Below are positions 1 to 7,899 of a stretch of DNA of 11,355 nucleotides, in pieces. The notes below the pieces were generated by a model. That model saw only the letters and a list, made by a program, of their open reading frames with translations, had not been told where the DNA came from and made no database searches. The stretch spans positions 1-11,355 of the forward strand of contig LIZU01000017.1 in the NCBI GenBank assembly GCA_001302725.1. The letters run 5' to 3'. Source of the stretch: a candidate division Zixibacteria bacterium DG_27. Its GTDB lineage: Bacteria > Zixibacteria > MSB-5A5 > DG-27. The position numbers and the translations under genes are program-made. Positions within the stretch are counted from its first letter, which is position 1; every line of letters starts with the position of its first letter.

Positions 1-1
1 C

Positions 2-3000
2 CCCTATCTGGTGGCATACGACATTGTTGCCTCGGAGCTGACCGCGCCGGAGGACAGATTCGTCCGCCATCGCCTGGCGGCGGAGGCCATCCAGCTTTAC
101 CACTACCTTCCGGTTGCCACGCCGAACAATCACAAGACCGTGATGGCAGTGGCGGTGGGTGCGGCGGCGCTCTGCCTGAGCCCCCACCAGGACTACGAGA
201 TTTTCCCTGAGAGATGGATGGAGAGAGCAATAGAGAGTTTGGAGGTGGGGCTGTCGGAGATCTCAAGAGACGGTTCCTACAAAGAGGGCCCATACTACGC
301 CACCTATATCGCTCAGCAAACGTTTGCCTTTTTCCTTTTCTTGAAGATATGTACCGGAGTGAATTATTTCGAAGACACTCGAATAAGGAAGTTCTGCAAA
401 TATCTTCTGGACATACGTGATCCCGGTGGACAGACAATTATCTGGGATGATTCCTACCACTCCAGGTATAACTATCTCCCGCTTGCCTCCGGAAACCTCC
501 GCGAGAGCCCGAGCGTCAACTGGGCGGTGGTGAATGATCCCTTCATCAATCAGCGTGGTTACAATCTGGTGGCCTCCATAGCCAACTTCGACGACCGCCT
601 CCCTCCGGAGAGACCACCGGAAGTGGAGGTCAACTTCTATCCCGATGGAGGTCAGGCAATATTCAGAGGCAGTCAGAAAAAAGGCGGAATTTATGCCGTC
701 CTGTTAGGGGAGCCAGAGGAGGAATTCTCGACCGGGCACGAGCATTACGATCCCGGAAGCGTTCTCTTGAATCTTCAGGGACAGGATTTCTTCACCGCCT
801 CCGGATACGGTCCCGAGGGGACTTCCTCTGCAAACAGAGATTACTATCTCTTGCCGGAATCGGAGAATGTAGTTCTGGTCAATGGTCGGGGTCCAAATCG
901 CAATCCGCTCTCCACCGACGGTGCCGGCTCCAACCTCGTGGATCTCTTCCAGACCGATAAGCTGGCGGCCGCCTCGGTGGTCTCCTCTTACCGGGGAGCG
1001 GAGTTGAAACGCACCCTCTTTCTCCCGGACTTCAATTATCTCGTTCTGTATGACCGCGGAGAGTCTCTGGAGACCACTGATTTCACGCTGCTCTTTCATA
1101 CCCCGGCCGAGTGTCAGTTCACAGAGGCGAGGTCGCTCACTCTGGAAGCTTCAACTGGCGAGAAGCTGAAGATGGTCAATCTGCGCGACCTTGAGAACTT
1201 CAGGATGACTTTCGGAAGTGGGGTTTTCTCGGCTGGTGCAAATCTGGAGGAGGTTTCAAACCTCATAAAGGTGGACTATTTCAAACAGAACGAGTTGAAC
1301 AGCCCGATTCTGCTTTTGCCGGAAGATATCGATATCACCGAGCTGCCTCTGGTGGAGAATCGACGAGCGACGGCCTTTATCATCAAGCCCTTTGCGCCTC
1401 ATGCAAGAAGACACGTCGCTGTGGCCTGCGACAGTGGGAGCTGCCAATACGCAGGTGTCACCACAGACGCCAGGTTCAGTCTCTTCGAGAAGAGTGCTGC
1501 CGGAGTGGAGTTCCTTTACGCCTTCAATTGTTCCGAATTCTCATACGAAAGGGAATTAGAATTCAGTAGCTCAGAAAGGATCGACATCTTTCTGCAGAAC
1601 TATCGGCGAGGGTGGGCGGGCTTTATCTCAAGCGAAGCCGACAGCGTAGAAATCGAGATGTACGTTGGATTCAACCCCGGTCGAGTTGTCTTTGCGGACA
1701 GGATTATCCCTTATGGCTATGAAGCTGGTTCAGTGAGCTTTGAGGTTACAGGCAGCGGTTATCTGACTCTCGGGCCGGTTGAACCAGTTTCGGTCCCTTA
1801 CAAATACAGAGAAAGTCCCAATGTCACCCGGAGGCTTCTCTACCATCCCGACCCGCAGTGGTATTATCATCATCTCACGCCGGAGATGCAGACTCAGGCA
1901 AATGAGGAGATCGCAGAGGAGGTAATGTCGGCATTCAATCAAGAAATCGATCACTGGATGGAGAGAGAGAGTTTCGAGAATCCTCAAGCCGGTCGCTGGG
2001 GGACCGCCCTGGCGGGATTTGTGGGACAGTTCGCCCACGCTAATGTCGGCGTGGCGCAAGAGTTGTCGGGAAGCTGGCGGGTCCAAGGTAACCAGATGCA
2101 GGTTCTCGAAGAGGGGCTCATAAAGGAGGAACGCCTCCACCTTCGCAGACTGTGGATGAACTACAACCTCGGAGAGAGTTTAACGGTTAACTTCAGAAGG
2201 AGGTCTCTTTTCAAGGGTCACGATTCGGAATTTCTCGGAGTTGACTCTCCTGGGCGATATGGAGCTTTCATCGAAAGGGAGGCCTTCGGCGAGAAGAAGG
2301 ACTACAGCTTTGGAGCCTCCTGGCGAGAGGATTTCAATCTGTCTTTTCGGACCAACATTCAGAGGCCGGGGCCGGGGAGAGCGCACTACCTCCTCTTTCA
2401 GAGAGGCAGGAATAAAAACAGGGTCACTTTCGGCAAATCTCCCCAGGGAGTGAGCTTCAAGTCGTTCTACTATTCTTATACCGATGAACGTCTCTCTCCC
2501 TGGTTTTTCTGGTCTGTGAAGAACGATGATTCCCCTTCGGAATCTGGATTCGGATTTGTCGCCAGACCCTCGCCAGCAACCTGGGTAGAGACAAAGGTCG
2601 GCAAACCAGAAGCAGTAGTCTCGAGATTCAACTGGAGGGGGAATTCCTGGGGAGGGGAACTGCACCTGTCAGGCTTGCCGCCTGCCACTACCGGACTCCT
2701 CAGGACAGATTTGACTCGCAATCGCTGGCACTTCGAGCTCGGCTCCGAGTGGTCTGCAGAGGGGAGATTTCTGAGAGGTGAGAATCTTTCGGCGGACTGG
2801 TTGGGAGATCGTTCTCTCAGTGGAGGTCTGACTATTCGACATCTCGAAGATGACGAAGACTGGGAGTCTGAGCTCTACTTGAACAAAGGTCTCACCGAGA
2901 GAATCTCCTCCTTGGGGCGTGCTGCATATCTCTTCAAGAGAGGGGAGATTTCACTTATCGGTACGGGATTGTACTACTGTGGAAAGAATCAACTCGGCTG

Positions 3001-3247
3001 GGATTTCACGGCACGCAAATTCGTTGACGAATACTACTATTACTTGTCATCTTATATGAACTTCCATCTGAGGAAAGCTATGGGGCTGTCAATTCTTTCT
3101 GAACTGCAATTCGATGAGGGGTGGGATTTAGTCTCCGCAAGGGAGGTTGTCTGTCAACTTGGGGGTGGCATCTCTCCGGGGGTCTATCACCGTTACGATA
3201 GGTTTTTCGGACACGAGGTGCAGGGAGGTATCTCCTTTAGGTTTTGA
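2..3247 (+). CDS. Heparinase II/III-like polysaccharide lyase fused to a C-terminal outer-membrane beta-barrel (5' end outside window)
   Basis: The frame is open to the left edge, so the GTG at 11 is probably internal and the signal peptide lies outside. Residues are counted from that GTG. Residues 1-195 look like the end of the helical toroid of heparinase/alginate-lyase-type enzymes: an NNH motif at 39-41 in a helix, then DGSYKEGPYY at 87-96. Residues about 205-590 look like the heparinase II/III beta-sandwich: YPDGGQAIFRG at 210-220 and a His-rich GHEHYDPGS at 242-250 followed by GQDFFTASGYG. Such enzymes cleave uronate-containing polysaccharides by beta-elimination; the substrate here is unknown. 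After a linker, residues about 660-1078 show many alternating amphipathic, aromatic-rich strands and end GGISFRF, a classical outer-membrane beta-signal with terminal Phe. The likely location is the outer membrane with the lyase attached. The gene ends 4 bp from a convergent gene. The lyase fold is fairly secure; the barrel is inferred from pattern. Confidence 0.82.
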   Translation, partial: PYLVAYDIVASELTAPEDRFVRHRLAAEAIQLYHYLPVATPNNHKTVMAVAVGAAALCLSPHQDYEIFPERWMERAIESLEVGLSEISRDGSYKEGPYYATYIAQQTFAFFLFLKICTGVNYFEDTRIRKFCKYLLDIRDPGGQTIIWDDSYHSRYNYLPLASGNLRESPSVNWAVVNDPFINQRGYNLVASIANFDDRLPPERPPEVEVNFYPDGGQAIFRGSQKKGGIYAVLLGEPEEEFSTGHEHYDPGSVLLNLQGQDFFTASGYGPEGTSSANRDYYLLPESENVVLVNGRGPNRNPLSTDGAGSNLVDLFQTDKLAAASVVSSYRGAELKRTLFLPDFNYLVLYDRGESLETTDFTLLFHTPAECQFTEARSLTLEASTGEKLKMVNLRDLENFRMTFGSGVFSAGANLEEVSNLIKVDYFKQNELNSPILLLPEDIDITELPLVENRRATAFIIKPFAPHARRHVAVACDSGSCQYAGVTTDARFSLFEKSAAGVEFLYAFNCSEFSYERELEFSSSERIDIFLQNYRRGWAGFISSEADSVEIEMYVGFNPGRVVFADRIIPYGYEAGSVSFEVTGSGYLTLGPVEPVSVPYKYRESPNVTRRLLYHPDPQWYYHHLTPEMQTQANEEIAEEVMSAFNQEIDHWMERESFENPQAGRWGTALAGFVGQFAHANVGVAQELSGSWRVQGNQMQVLEEGLIKEERLHLRRLWMNYNLGESLTVNFRRRSLFKGHDSEFLGVDSPGRYGAFIEREAFGEKKDYSFGASWREDFNLSFRTNIQRPGPGRAHYLLFQRGRNKNRVTFGKSPQGVSFKSFYYSYTDERLSPWFFWSVKNDDSPSESGFGFVARPSPATWVETKVGKPEAVVSRFNWRGNSWGGELHLSGLPPATTGLLRTDLTRNRWHFELGSEWSAEGRFLRGENLSADWLGDRSLSGGLTIRHLEDDEDWESELYLNKGLTERISSLGRAAYLFKRGEISLIGTGLYYCGKNQLGWDFTARKFVDEYYYYLSSYMNFHLRKAMGLSILSELQFDEGWDLVSAREVVCQLGGGISPGVYHRYDRFFGHEVQGGISFRF

Positions 3248-3251
3248 CAAG

Positions 3252-5282
3252 CTACTGTATGTATCCCAGTGCCTTCAGGGCCTCAATCTCTCCTCTGCTG
3301 ATCTCTATGCTCTCCGCATACGCAGTCACAGTGTCGCCACTCACCCAGGAGAGGAGAAGTTCCTTGAGCCGGGCGAACTCCCGAGGGTATCGGGCGGAGA
3401 AGTCAACGAGCTCATCGGGATCTTCCCTCAAGTTGTAAAGCTCGAAGTGTTCGGCTTCCTGATAAGCCGGAGTGTACATCAATTTCCAGTCTGCGTCAAT
3501 TACCGCCCTCAGTTTCTTCTCGTTGAGCACCTCTAGACCAACCTCCTTGGTGAGACTCCTTTTCTCCCCGGGGATGAGCTTATAGGGGTTCTCTCCTCCC
3601 CCCTTTATGGCTTCGATTCTCCTGGGGTCGAATGCGAAGCGCTCTCCTGATTCGGCGAATATCGCTGCGGGGTTTTTCTCCTCAGTCCGCTGGATCAAGG
3701 GGAGAAAAGAAACCGCATCTATCCTTTCGGCATACTCATCCAGGATTCCGAGAATGTCCAATACGGTGGTGAATATATCGATGTTGCTCAAGGTCGTATT
3801 GACAACACCTTTGAATCTCTGGTCCGGAAATCTTATGAACAGGGGAACATTTATATCTTCGGAGAAGATGAGGTGGGTGTGTCCACCATACCAGTAATGT
3901 TCGTCCGCCAACCCCTCTCCGTGGTCAGCGGTGAAGATTATGATTGTGTTTTCCAGAAGGCCCAAACTCTCAAAGGTCTCGAGGAATTGTCCTATTTCGT
4001 AATCCGCGTACAGTATCTCCCCGTCGTAGAGGCGGTGAATCCACTCGATCTCCTCCTCTTTAGGAGGGAGGTTCTCGTAGATGAGGTTGAAGTCCGCATA
4101 GGTGAAGTTATCGGTGAACCAGGTCTTACCTGTTACCTTGAATTCGTCCGCAAAGACCTTGGGGGGATTATAGGGGCAATGGGGGTCCATATAGTGGATC
4201 CAGAGAAAGAACCTCTCCCGGTGATGCTTCTTCAACCACCTTACTGCCAAATCGGTGCAATAGCCGGCTCCAAGCTTCCAGTGCCACAGGTTTTCGAGCC
4301 TGAGTTTCTCCACCGAGAACTTGTAAGCCAGAAGACCCGGAATCAGATAGGATAGCTGGTCATAAACAAAGCTCTCCCCGTAGTAATCGAACCCCTGGTC
4401 GAGCTTCCGGGTGGAGCGGATTACACGGTTGGCGACCACCGCCGCGGTGGAGTAGCCCTGCTCTTTCAAAATCTCCGCCAGGGTGAGATTCTTCTCGCTC
4501 AACAGGTAGTTCAAGTTGTCCCTGGCGCCGTGATTCTGAGGGTACTTTCCGGTCATAATCGAGCCCAGAGAGGGGAGAGTTATGGGAGAGCAGGAAAAAG
4601 CGTTGGAGAAAACCGCCGCTTCCCTTGCCACTTCGTCCAGATTCGGCGTGGTCTTGCGAAAATAACCGTTGAAGGAGCAATGGTCCCCCCGCAGGGTGTC
4701 GATGCTCAGAATCAGGATGTTGGGACGGTCGGATCTATGAGCAACTGCTTCCAGGCTGGATCCAGCTCCCAGGAGGGGGGGAATGATCATCACTGTCAGG
4801 AAAACTGCCAGCATGATTAGCCCCAGAGAGGCAAACAGCTTCAGGATGAGCTTGGATGACAGCAGTAAGAACAGATAAGCAATGCCCAGAAGTATGATCG
4901 CCGCCGCCAGAAACTTGGGGTCTTTAGGGCTGCCGAAAATCCTGAATTTTAACAGCTGATTGCTCTGGATGAGAAAACAGACAAAGAGAAAAACCAGCAG
5001 GTATAGGCGATAGAACCTCCCCCTCAGAGGCTTGAAGCTTTTATAGAGCAAGGAGAAAACGAGAGTGACTACAAGCGCTATGATGAGGAAAAAGGAGAAA
5101 TTGTACCATGCCGCCATCCTGATGGCCAAAAGGCGGTCTCCGGCGTTTAGGCCTCCGAAATAGACATTCAGATAGAACTGGGTTAAGGTCAAGATGGTGA
5201 TATATAAAGAGGAGACCAGCCAGAAAGTTGAGCCACAGAAGAGATGATCCTTGAGACCGAAACTGCCTTTCCCTTTATCCAT
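3252..5282 (-). CDS. Membrane-anchored sulfatase-superfamily protein with Thr at the nucleophile position (paralogue A)
   Basis: This 676-residue protein has about five hydrophobic helices (roughly 17-40, 53-80, 91-111, 123-142, 145-170), then a periplasmic sulfatase/alkaline-phosphatase-fold domain. Motifs visible are RPNILILSIDTLRGDH (186-201; metal ligand D195), TTPNLD (211-216), TLPSLGSIMTG (235-245), DPHCPY (366-371), DHGEG (453-457) and GGH (466-468). The C-terminus EALKALGYIQ is typical of this subgroup. Counting back from the TG of SIMTG, T235 occupies the site of the formylglycine Cys/Ser of C-x-P-S-R sulfatases, so classical sulfate-ester hydrolysis is doubtful. Five helices plus this fold is also the layout of LtaS, EptA and PbgA/YejM, whose first two use a Thr nucleophile, so a phospho-group transferase or hydrolase is an alternative. 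The ATG at 5282-5280 is preceded by GGGAAGG about 6 nt upstream. It is a tandem paralogue of the gene at 5545-7578 with its own probable promoter. The substrate is unknown. Confidence 0.85.
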   Translation of the reverse strand: MDKGKGSFGLKDHLFCGSTFWLVSSLYITILTLTQFYLNVYFGGLNAGDRLLAIRMAAWYNFSFFLIIALVVTLVFSLLYKSFKPLRGRFYRLYLLVFLFVCFLIQSNQLLKFRIFGSPKDPKFLAAAIILLGIAYLFLLLSSKLILKLFASLGLIMLAVFLTVMIIPPLLGAGSSLEAVAHRSDRPNILILSIDTLRGDHCSFNGYFRKTTPNLDEVAREAAVFSNAFSCSPITLPSLGSIMTGKYPQNHGARDNLNYLLSEKNLTLAEILKEQGYSTAAVVANRVIRSTRKLDQGFDYYGESFVYDQLSYLIPGLLAYKFSVEKLRLENLWHWKLGAGYCTDLAVRWLKKHHRERFFLWIHYMDPHCPYNPPKVFADEFKVTGKTWFTDNFTYADFNLIYENLPPKEEEIEWIHRLYDGEILYADYEIGQFLETFESLGLLENTIIIFTADHGEGLADEHYWYGGHTHLIFSEDINVPLFIRFPDQRFKGVVNTTLSNIDIFTTVLDILGILDEYAERIDAVSFLPLIQRTEEKNPAAIFAESGERFAFDPRRIEAIKGGGENPYKLIPGEKRSLTKEVGLEVLNEKKLRAVIDADWKLMYTPAYQEAEHFELYNLREDPDELVDFSARYPREFARLKELLLSWVSGDTVTAYAESIEISRGEIEALKALGYIQ

Positions 5283-5324
5283 CGGAACCTTCCCGCAATT
5301 TCAACTGAGATCTTAGGCCGTATC

Positions 5325-5440
5325 CCTCACCCGAGATTAGGGAATTCGAGTTCCAATCTCTGGGTCCGGAGTTGAGGTTTTTCAACTGAGAAATATAACA
5401 GTCTGATTTCCGGCAAACAAGGGTATCTTCAAGTCGGTAT
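5325..5440 (-). repeat. Duplicated upstream region, copy A (pairs with 7622-7736)
   Basis: By eye this segment aligns with 7622-7736 in two well-kept blocks. One is the 13 identical bases CCTCACCCGAGAT (plus strand) and following sequence up to GGTCCGGA. The other is GATTTCC-GCAAACAAG to TCGG. The middle, which contains the predicted -10, is diverged. It shows that the gene duplication carried its 5' regulatory region along. Confidence 0.7.
5392..5420 (-). promoter_or_regulatory. Candidate sigma70-like promoter for paralogue A
   Basis: Read on the minus strand, TTGTTT (5420-5415) is separated by 17 nt from TATATT (5397-5392). This predicts a start near 5385 and a leader of about 100 nt before the ATG at 5282. 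The -35 block and its flank (GCCGGAAATC) are conserved upstream of the neighbouring paralogue, but the -10 is not well conserved there. It is a motif match only. Confidence 0.5.
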
Positions 5441-5544
5441 TAAGCTCAAGCTCTCCGAGTCTTATGAACTTTAATCAGGGGACTATTATGCCTCTTGAAC
5501 TCGATTGGGGGCCTGAGCCTCAGATGCCTTAGATTCTTATCAGT

Positions 5545-7578
5545 CTAACGGAAATACCCGAGCGCTTTCAGAGCTTCCATCTCTCGTTCGCTGAGCTTGA
5601 AAGCTTCGGAAGGAGCAGGCAGGGTGTCGCTACTCACCCAAGAGAGGAGGAGTTCCTTGAGCCGGGAGAACTCTCGAGGGCTCTGTCGGGAAAGATCGAT
5701 GCGCTCGTCGGGGTCCTCCCTTAAGTTGTAAAGCTCGAAGTGTTCGGCTTCCTGATGAGCCGGGGTGTAGATCAACTTCCAGTCTCCGTCGATGATCGCT
5801 CTCAGTTTCTTCTCGTTGAGCAGCTCCAAACCGATCTTTTTAGTGAGGGTCTGCTTCTTCCTGGGGATCACCCTGTAGGGGTTTTCTCCCCCAACCTTTA
5901 TCGCCTCGATCCTCCTGGGGTCGAAGGCCAAACGATCCCCAGATTCAGCGAATATGGCGGGAGGGTTTTCTTCTTTTGTCGATTGAATGAAGGGGAGAAG
6001 GGATGCCGCATCCGTCCCCTTGCCATATTCATCCAGAGTTCCGAGAATGTCCAACACCGTGGCGAATATAGCTATGTTGCTCAAGGGGGCGTTGACAGTC
6101 CCCTTCCGGCTCTGCTTCGGAAATCGTATGAACAGGGGAACCTTTATATCCTGGGAGAAGATGAAATGTCCGTGTCCGCCGTACCAGTAATGTTCGTCTA
6201 CCAGCCCCTCCCCATGATCGGAGGTGAAGATAAAGACGGTGTTTGCAAAAAGCCCCAGTTCCTCCACAGTCTGGAGGAGACGATCGATTTCGTGATCGGC
6301 ATAAAGGATCTCTCCGTCATACAGCTGATGGACGGCACTGATCTCCTCCTGCCGGGGGGGGAGCCTGTTGTAGATGCGGTACAAGGTGTCTTTCGTGAAT
6401 TTCCCCTTGAGCCGAGTTTTGGCTGCCGCCTGAAAAGTGTCCGCGAAAACCTTTGGGGGATCATAAGGAAGATGAGGTTCCATATAGTGGACCCAGAGGA
6501 AGAATTTCTCCCGGCAGTGCTCCTCCAGCCACCGCAGGGCTAAGTCGGTGCAATAACCAGCGCCTGACCTCCAGTGCCACAGATTTTCAAGCCCGAATGC
6601 TTCCACAAGGATCTTATAACTTATCAACCCTGGAATCAGATGGGAAAGATAATCGAAGGCAAAGCTCTCTCCATAGTACTCGAATCCTTGGTTGAGCTTC
6701 CGGGAGGAATGGGCCACACGATTGGCAACGACCGCCCCGGTGGAATAACCCTCCTTCTTCAAGATCTCTGCAAGGGTGAGATTCTCGTCCCCCAAGCGGT
6801 AATTCAAGTTGTCTCTCAGGCCGTGCTTCTGAGGATACGTCCCGGTCATAATCGAAGATAAGGAGGGGAGGGTTAAGGGGTTACAGCAACGAGCATTGGA
6901 AAAGACCACCGACTCCCTCGCCAGACGGTCTAGGTTTGGGGTGGTCTTGCGGAAATAACCGTTGAAGGAACAATGGTCTCCTCTCAAGGTGTCGATGCTG
7001 ATGAGAAGGATGTTGGGACGATTGTACTTGTGATCGACAGCCTCCACGCCGGCAGCGGCGCCGGTGATCAAAAAAGCCACGCTCGCGAGCACAAAGAGCA
7101 CGACGGAGACTGGTCCCAAGGGAGCCAAGACCCTCAAGATCACCTTGGACAACAGAAACAGAAACAAATAGACTATCCCCGTAAGGATGATTATCATTGC
7201 TATGAACTTGGGGTTACCAGGTTTACCCAGAACTTTGAACCTCAAAAGCTGACTGCTCTGAAGAACAACACAAATAAGCAGAAACAAGCTTAGGTAGACC
7301 CAATAAGACTTCCGCTTCAGAAAGCTCACTCTGCTCAACAGGAGAGAGGCTGCCAGCGTCAGCACAACGGTGAAGATAAAGAAGAAAGAGAAATTGTACC
7401 AGACTGCGATCTTGACGGCCCAAAAGCGGTCGCTGGCATTCAGGCCGACAAAGTAGATATTCCGCAGGTGGAAGTTTACTATCGTCAGAATGGTAATGTA
7501 AGTGGAGGAGATCAGCCAGAAGGCTGAACCGCACAAGAGATGATCCTTGAGACCAAAACTGTCTTTCCCGCTGTCCAT
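5545..7578 (-). CDS. Membrane-anchored sulfatase-superfamily protein with Thr at the nucleophile position (paralogue B)
   Basis: This 677-residue protein aligns with the 3252-5282 product over its whole length, almost without gaps. By eye the match is close to 80% identical in the N-terminal catalytic part and lower in the helices and at about 380-410. It has the same five N-terminal helices (about 17-180), then RPNILLISIDTLRGDH (187-202; D196), TLPSLSSIMTG (236-246; T236 at the formylglycine position), DHGEG (454-458) and GGH (467-469). The motif that reads DPHCPY in the paralogue is EPHLPY here (367-372), and the cysteine pattern before the nucleophile differs (CCNP against CSP). The ATG at 7578-7576 follows a GAGGG about 8 nt upstream. 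The protein probably acts at the outer face of the inner membrane on an envelope glycan or lipid. A true sulfatase is less likely than a phosphodiesterase or transferase-like enzyme, but this is unproven. Confidence 0.85.
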   Translation of the reverse strand: MDSGKDSFGLKDHLLCGSAFWLISSTYITILTIVNFHLRNIYFVGLNASDRFWAVKIAVWYNFSFFFIFTVVLTLAASLLLSRVSFLKRKSYWVYLSLFLLICVVLQSSQLLRFKVLGKPGNPKFIAMIIILTGIVYLFLFLLSKVILRVLAPLGPVSVVLFVLASVAFLITGAAAGVEAVDHKYNRPNILLISIDTLRGDHCSFNGYFRKTTPNLDRLARESVVFSNARCCNPLTLPSLSSIMTGTYPQKHGLRDNLNYRLGDENLTLAEILKKEGYSTGAVVANRVAHSSRKLNQGFEYYGESFAFDYLSHLIPGLISYKILVEAFGLENLWHWRSGAGYCTDLALRWLEEHCREKFFLWVHYMEPHLPYDPPKVFADTFQAAAKTRLKGKFTKDTLYRIYNRLPPRQEEISAVHQLYDGEILYADHEIDRLLQTVEELGLFANTVFIFTSDHGEGLVDEHYWYGGHGHFIFSQDIKVPLFIRFPKQSRKGTVNAPLSNIAIFATVLDILGTLDEYGKGTDAASLLPFIQSTKEENPPAIFAESGDRLAFDPRRIEAIKVGGENPYRVIPRKKQTLTKKIGLELLNEKKLRAIIDGDWKLIYTPAHQEAEHFELYNLREDPDERIDLSRQSPREFSRLKELLLSWVSSDTLPAPSEAFKLSEREMEALKALGYFR

Positions 7579-7899
7579 CGCGCGGCCCTCGTAACATCAA
7601 CCAGCCCCCTTTTTGTCATATCCTCACCCGAGATCAGAAGGATCGAATCCCAACCTCAGGTCCGGAGGCGAAGCTTTTCCTCCGTGGCGTATGCCCCCCG
7701 ATTTCCAGCAAACAAGCGCCTCTTCGAATCGGCATCTAACTGAAGCCCCTCGGGCCTTGTCAATCCGAATCGGAGGGAAAGTCACCCTCCTAGATCCAGT
7801 TTGCAGGGAGCTTTCTGGTAGCCCAATTACGGCTTCAAGAGCGGCGGAGACTGATGCCCCCAGAGTCCATAGATACAGTCGAACTTCGAAAGAGCCCCT
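7579..7899. other. Gene-free stretch upstream of paralogue B
   Basis: This 321-bp stretch holds the second copy of the duplicated leader (7622-7736). It also holds a perfect 6-bp hairpin GGAGGG-(7 nt)-CCCTCC at 7772-7790, downstream of the 63-codon gene. The hairpin has no T-run on either strand, so I do not call an intrinsic terminator. No coding region is convincing; open frames on the plus strand here read as low-complexity shadows. Confidence 0.55.
7622..7736 (-). repeat. Duplicated upstream region, copy B (pairs with 5325-5440)
   Basis: This segment is homologous by eye to 5325-5440. On the minus strand the -35-like TTGTTT is kept at 7715-7710. Seventeen nt further the sequence is ATACGC, a poor -10, so promoter strength may differ between the paralogues. 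Confidence 0.65.

Larger units (their letters stand above)
5283..5544. other. Intergenic region between the two sulfatase-like paralogues
   Basis: No coding region is supported here. The part nearest the 3252-5282 gene (5325-5440) is homologous to 7622-7736 upstream of the other paralogue and holds a sigma70-like promoter on the minus strand. A small dyad GTTGA...TCAAC (5371-5386) lies in the predicted leader. A perfect dyad CTGAG-C-CTCAG (5513-5523) lies just past the stop of the upstream paralogue; neither has a following T-run, so no intrinsic terminator is called. Confidence 0.6.

Noticed and set aside
1..30. GTG at 11 as the true start of the lyase gene
   Set aside because: The frame is open to the window edge (codons from base 2), no SD is visible, and the protein would lack a signal peptide and the first part of the helical domain.
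4578..4592. C231-S-P of paralogue A read as the Cys of a C-x-P-x-R formylglycine motif
   Set aside because: There is no Arg two residues after the Pro, the distance to the conserved TG is four residues too long, and the equivalent alignment puts T235 at that site.
5740..6543. Plus-strand open frame (267 codons) opposite paralogue B, with a similar one at 3873-4355 opposite paralogue A
   Set aside because: They resemble each other only because the sense genes are paralogues; no SD, no domain, and the opposing frame carries the conserved motifs.
7772..7790. GGAGGG/CCCTCC hairpin as a terminator of the 63-codon gene
   Set aside because: No T-run follows on either strand; it stays as a possible structure only.
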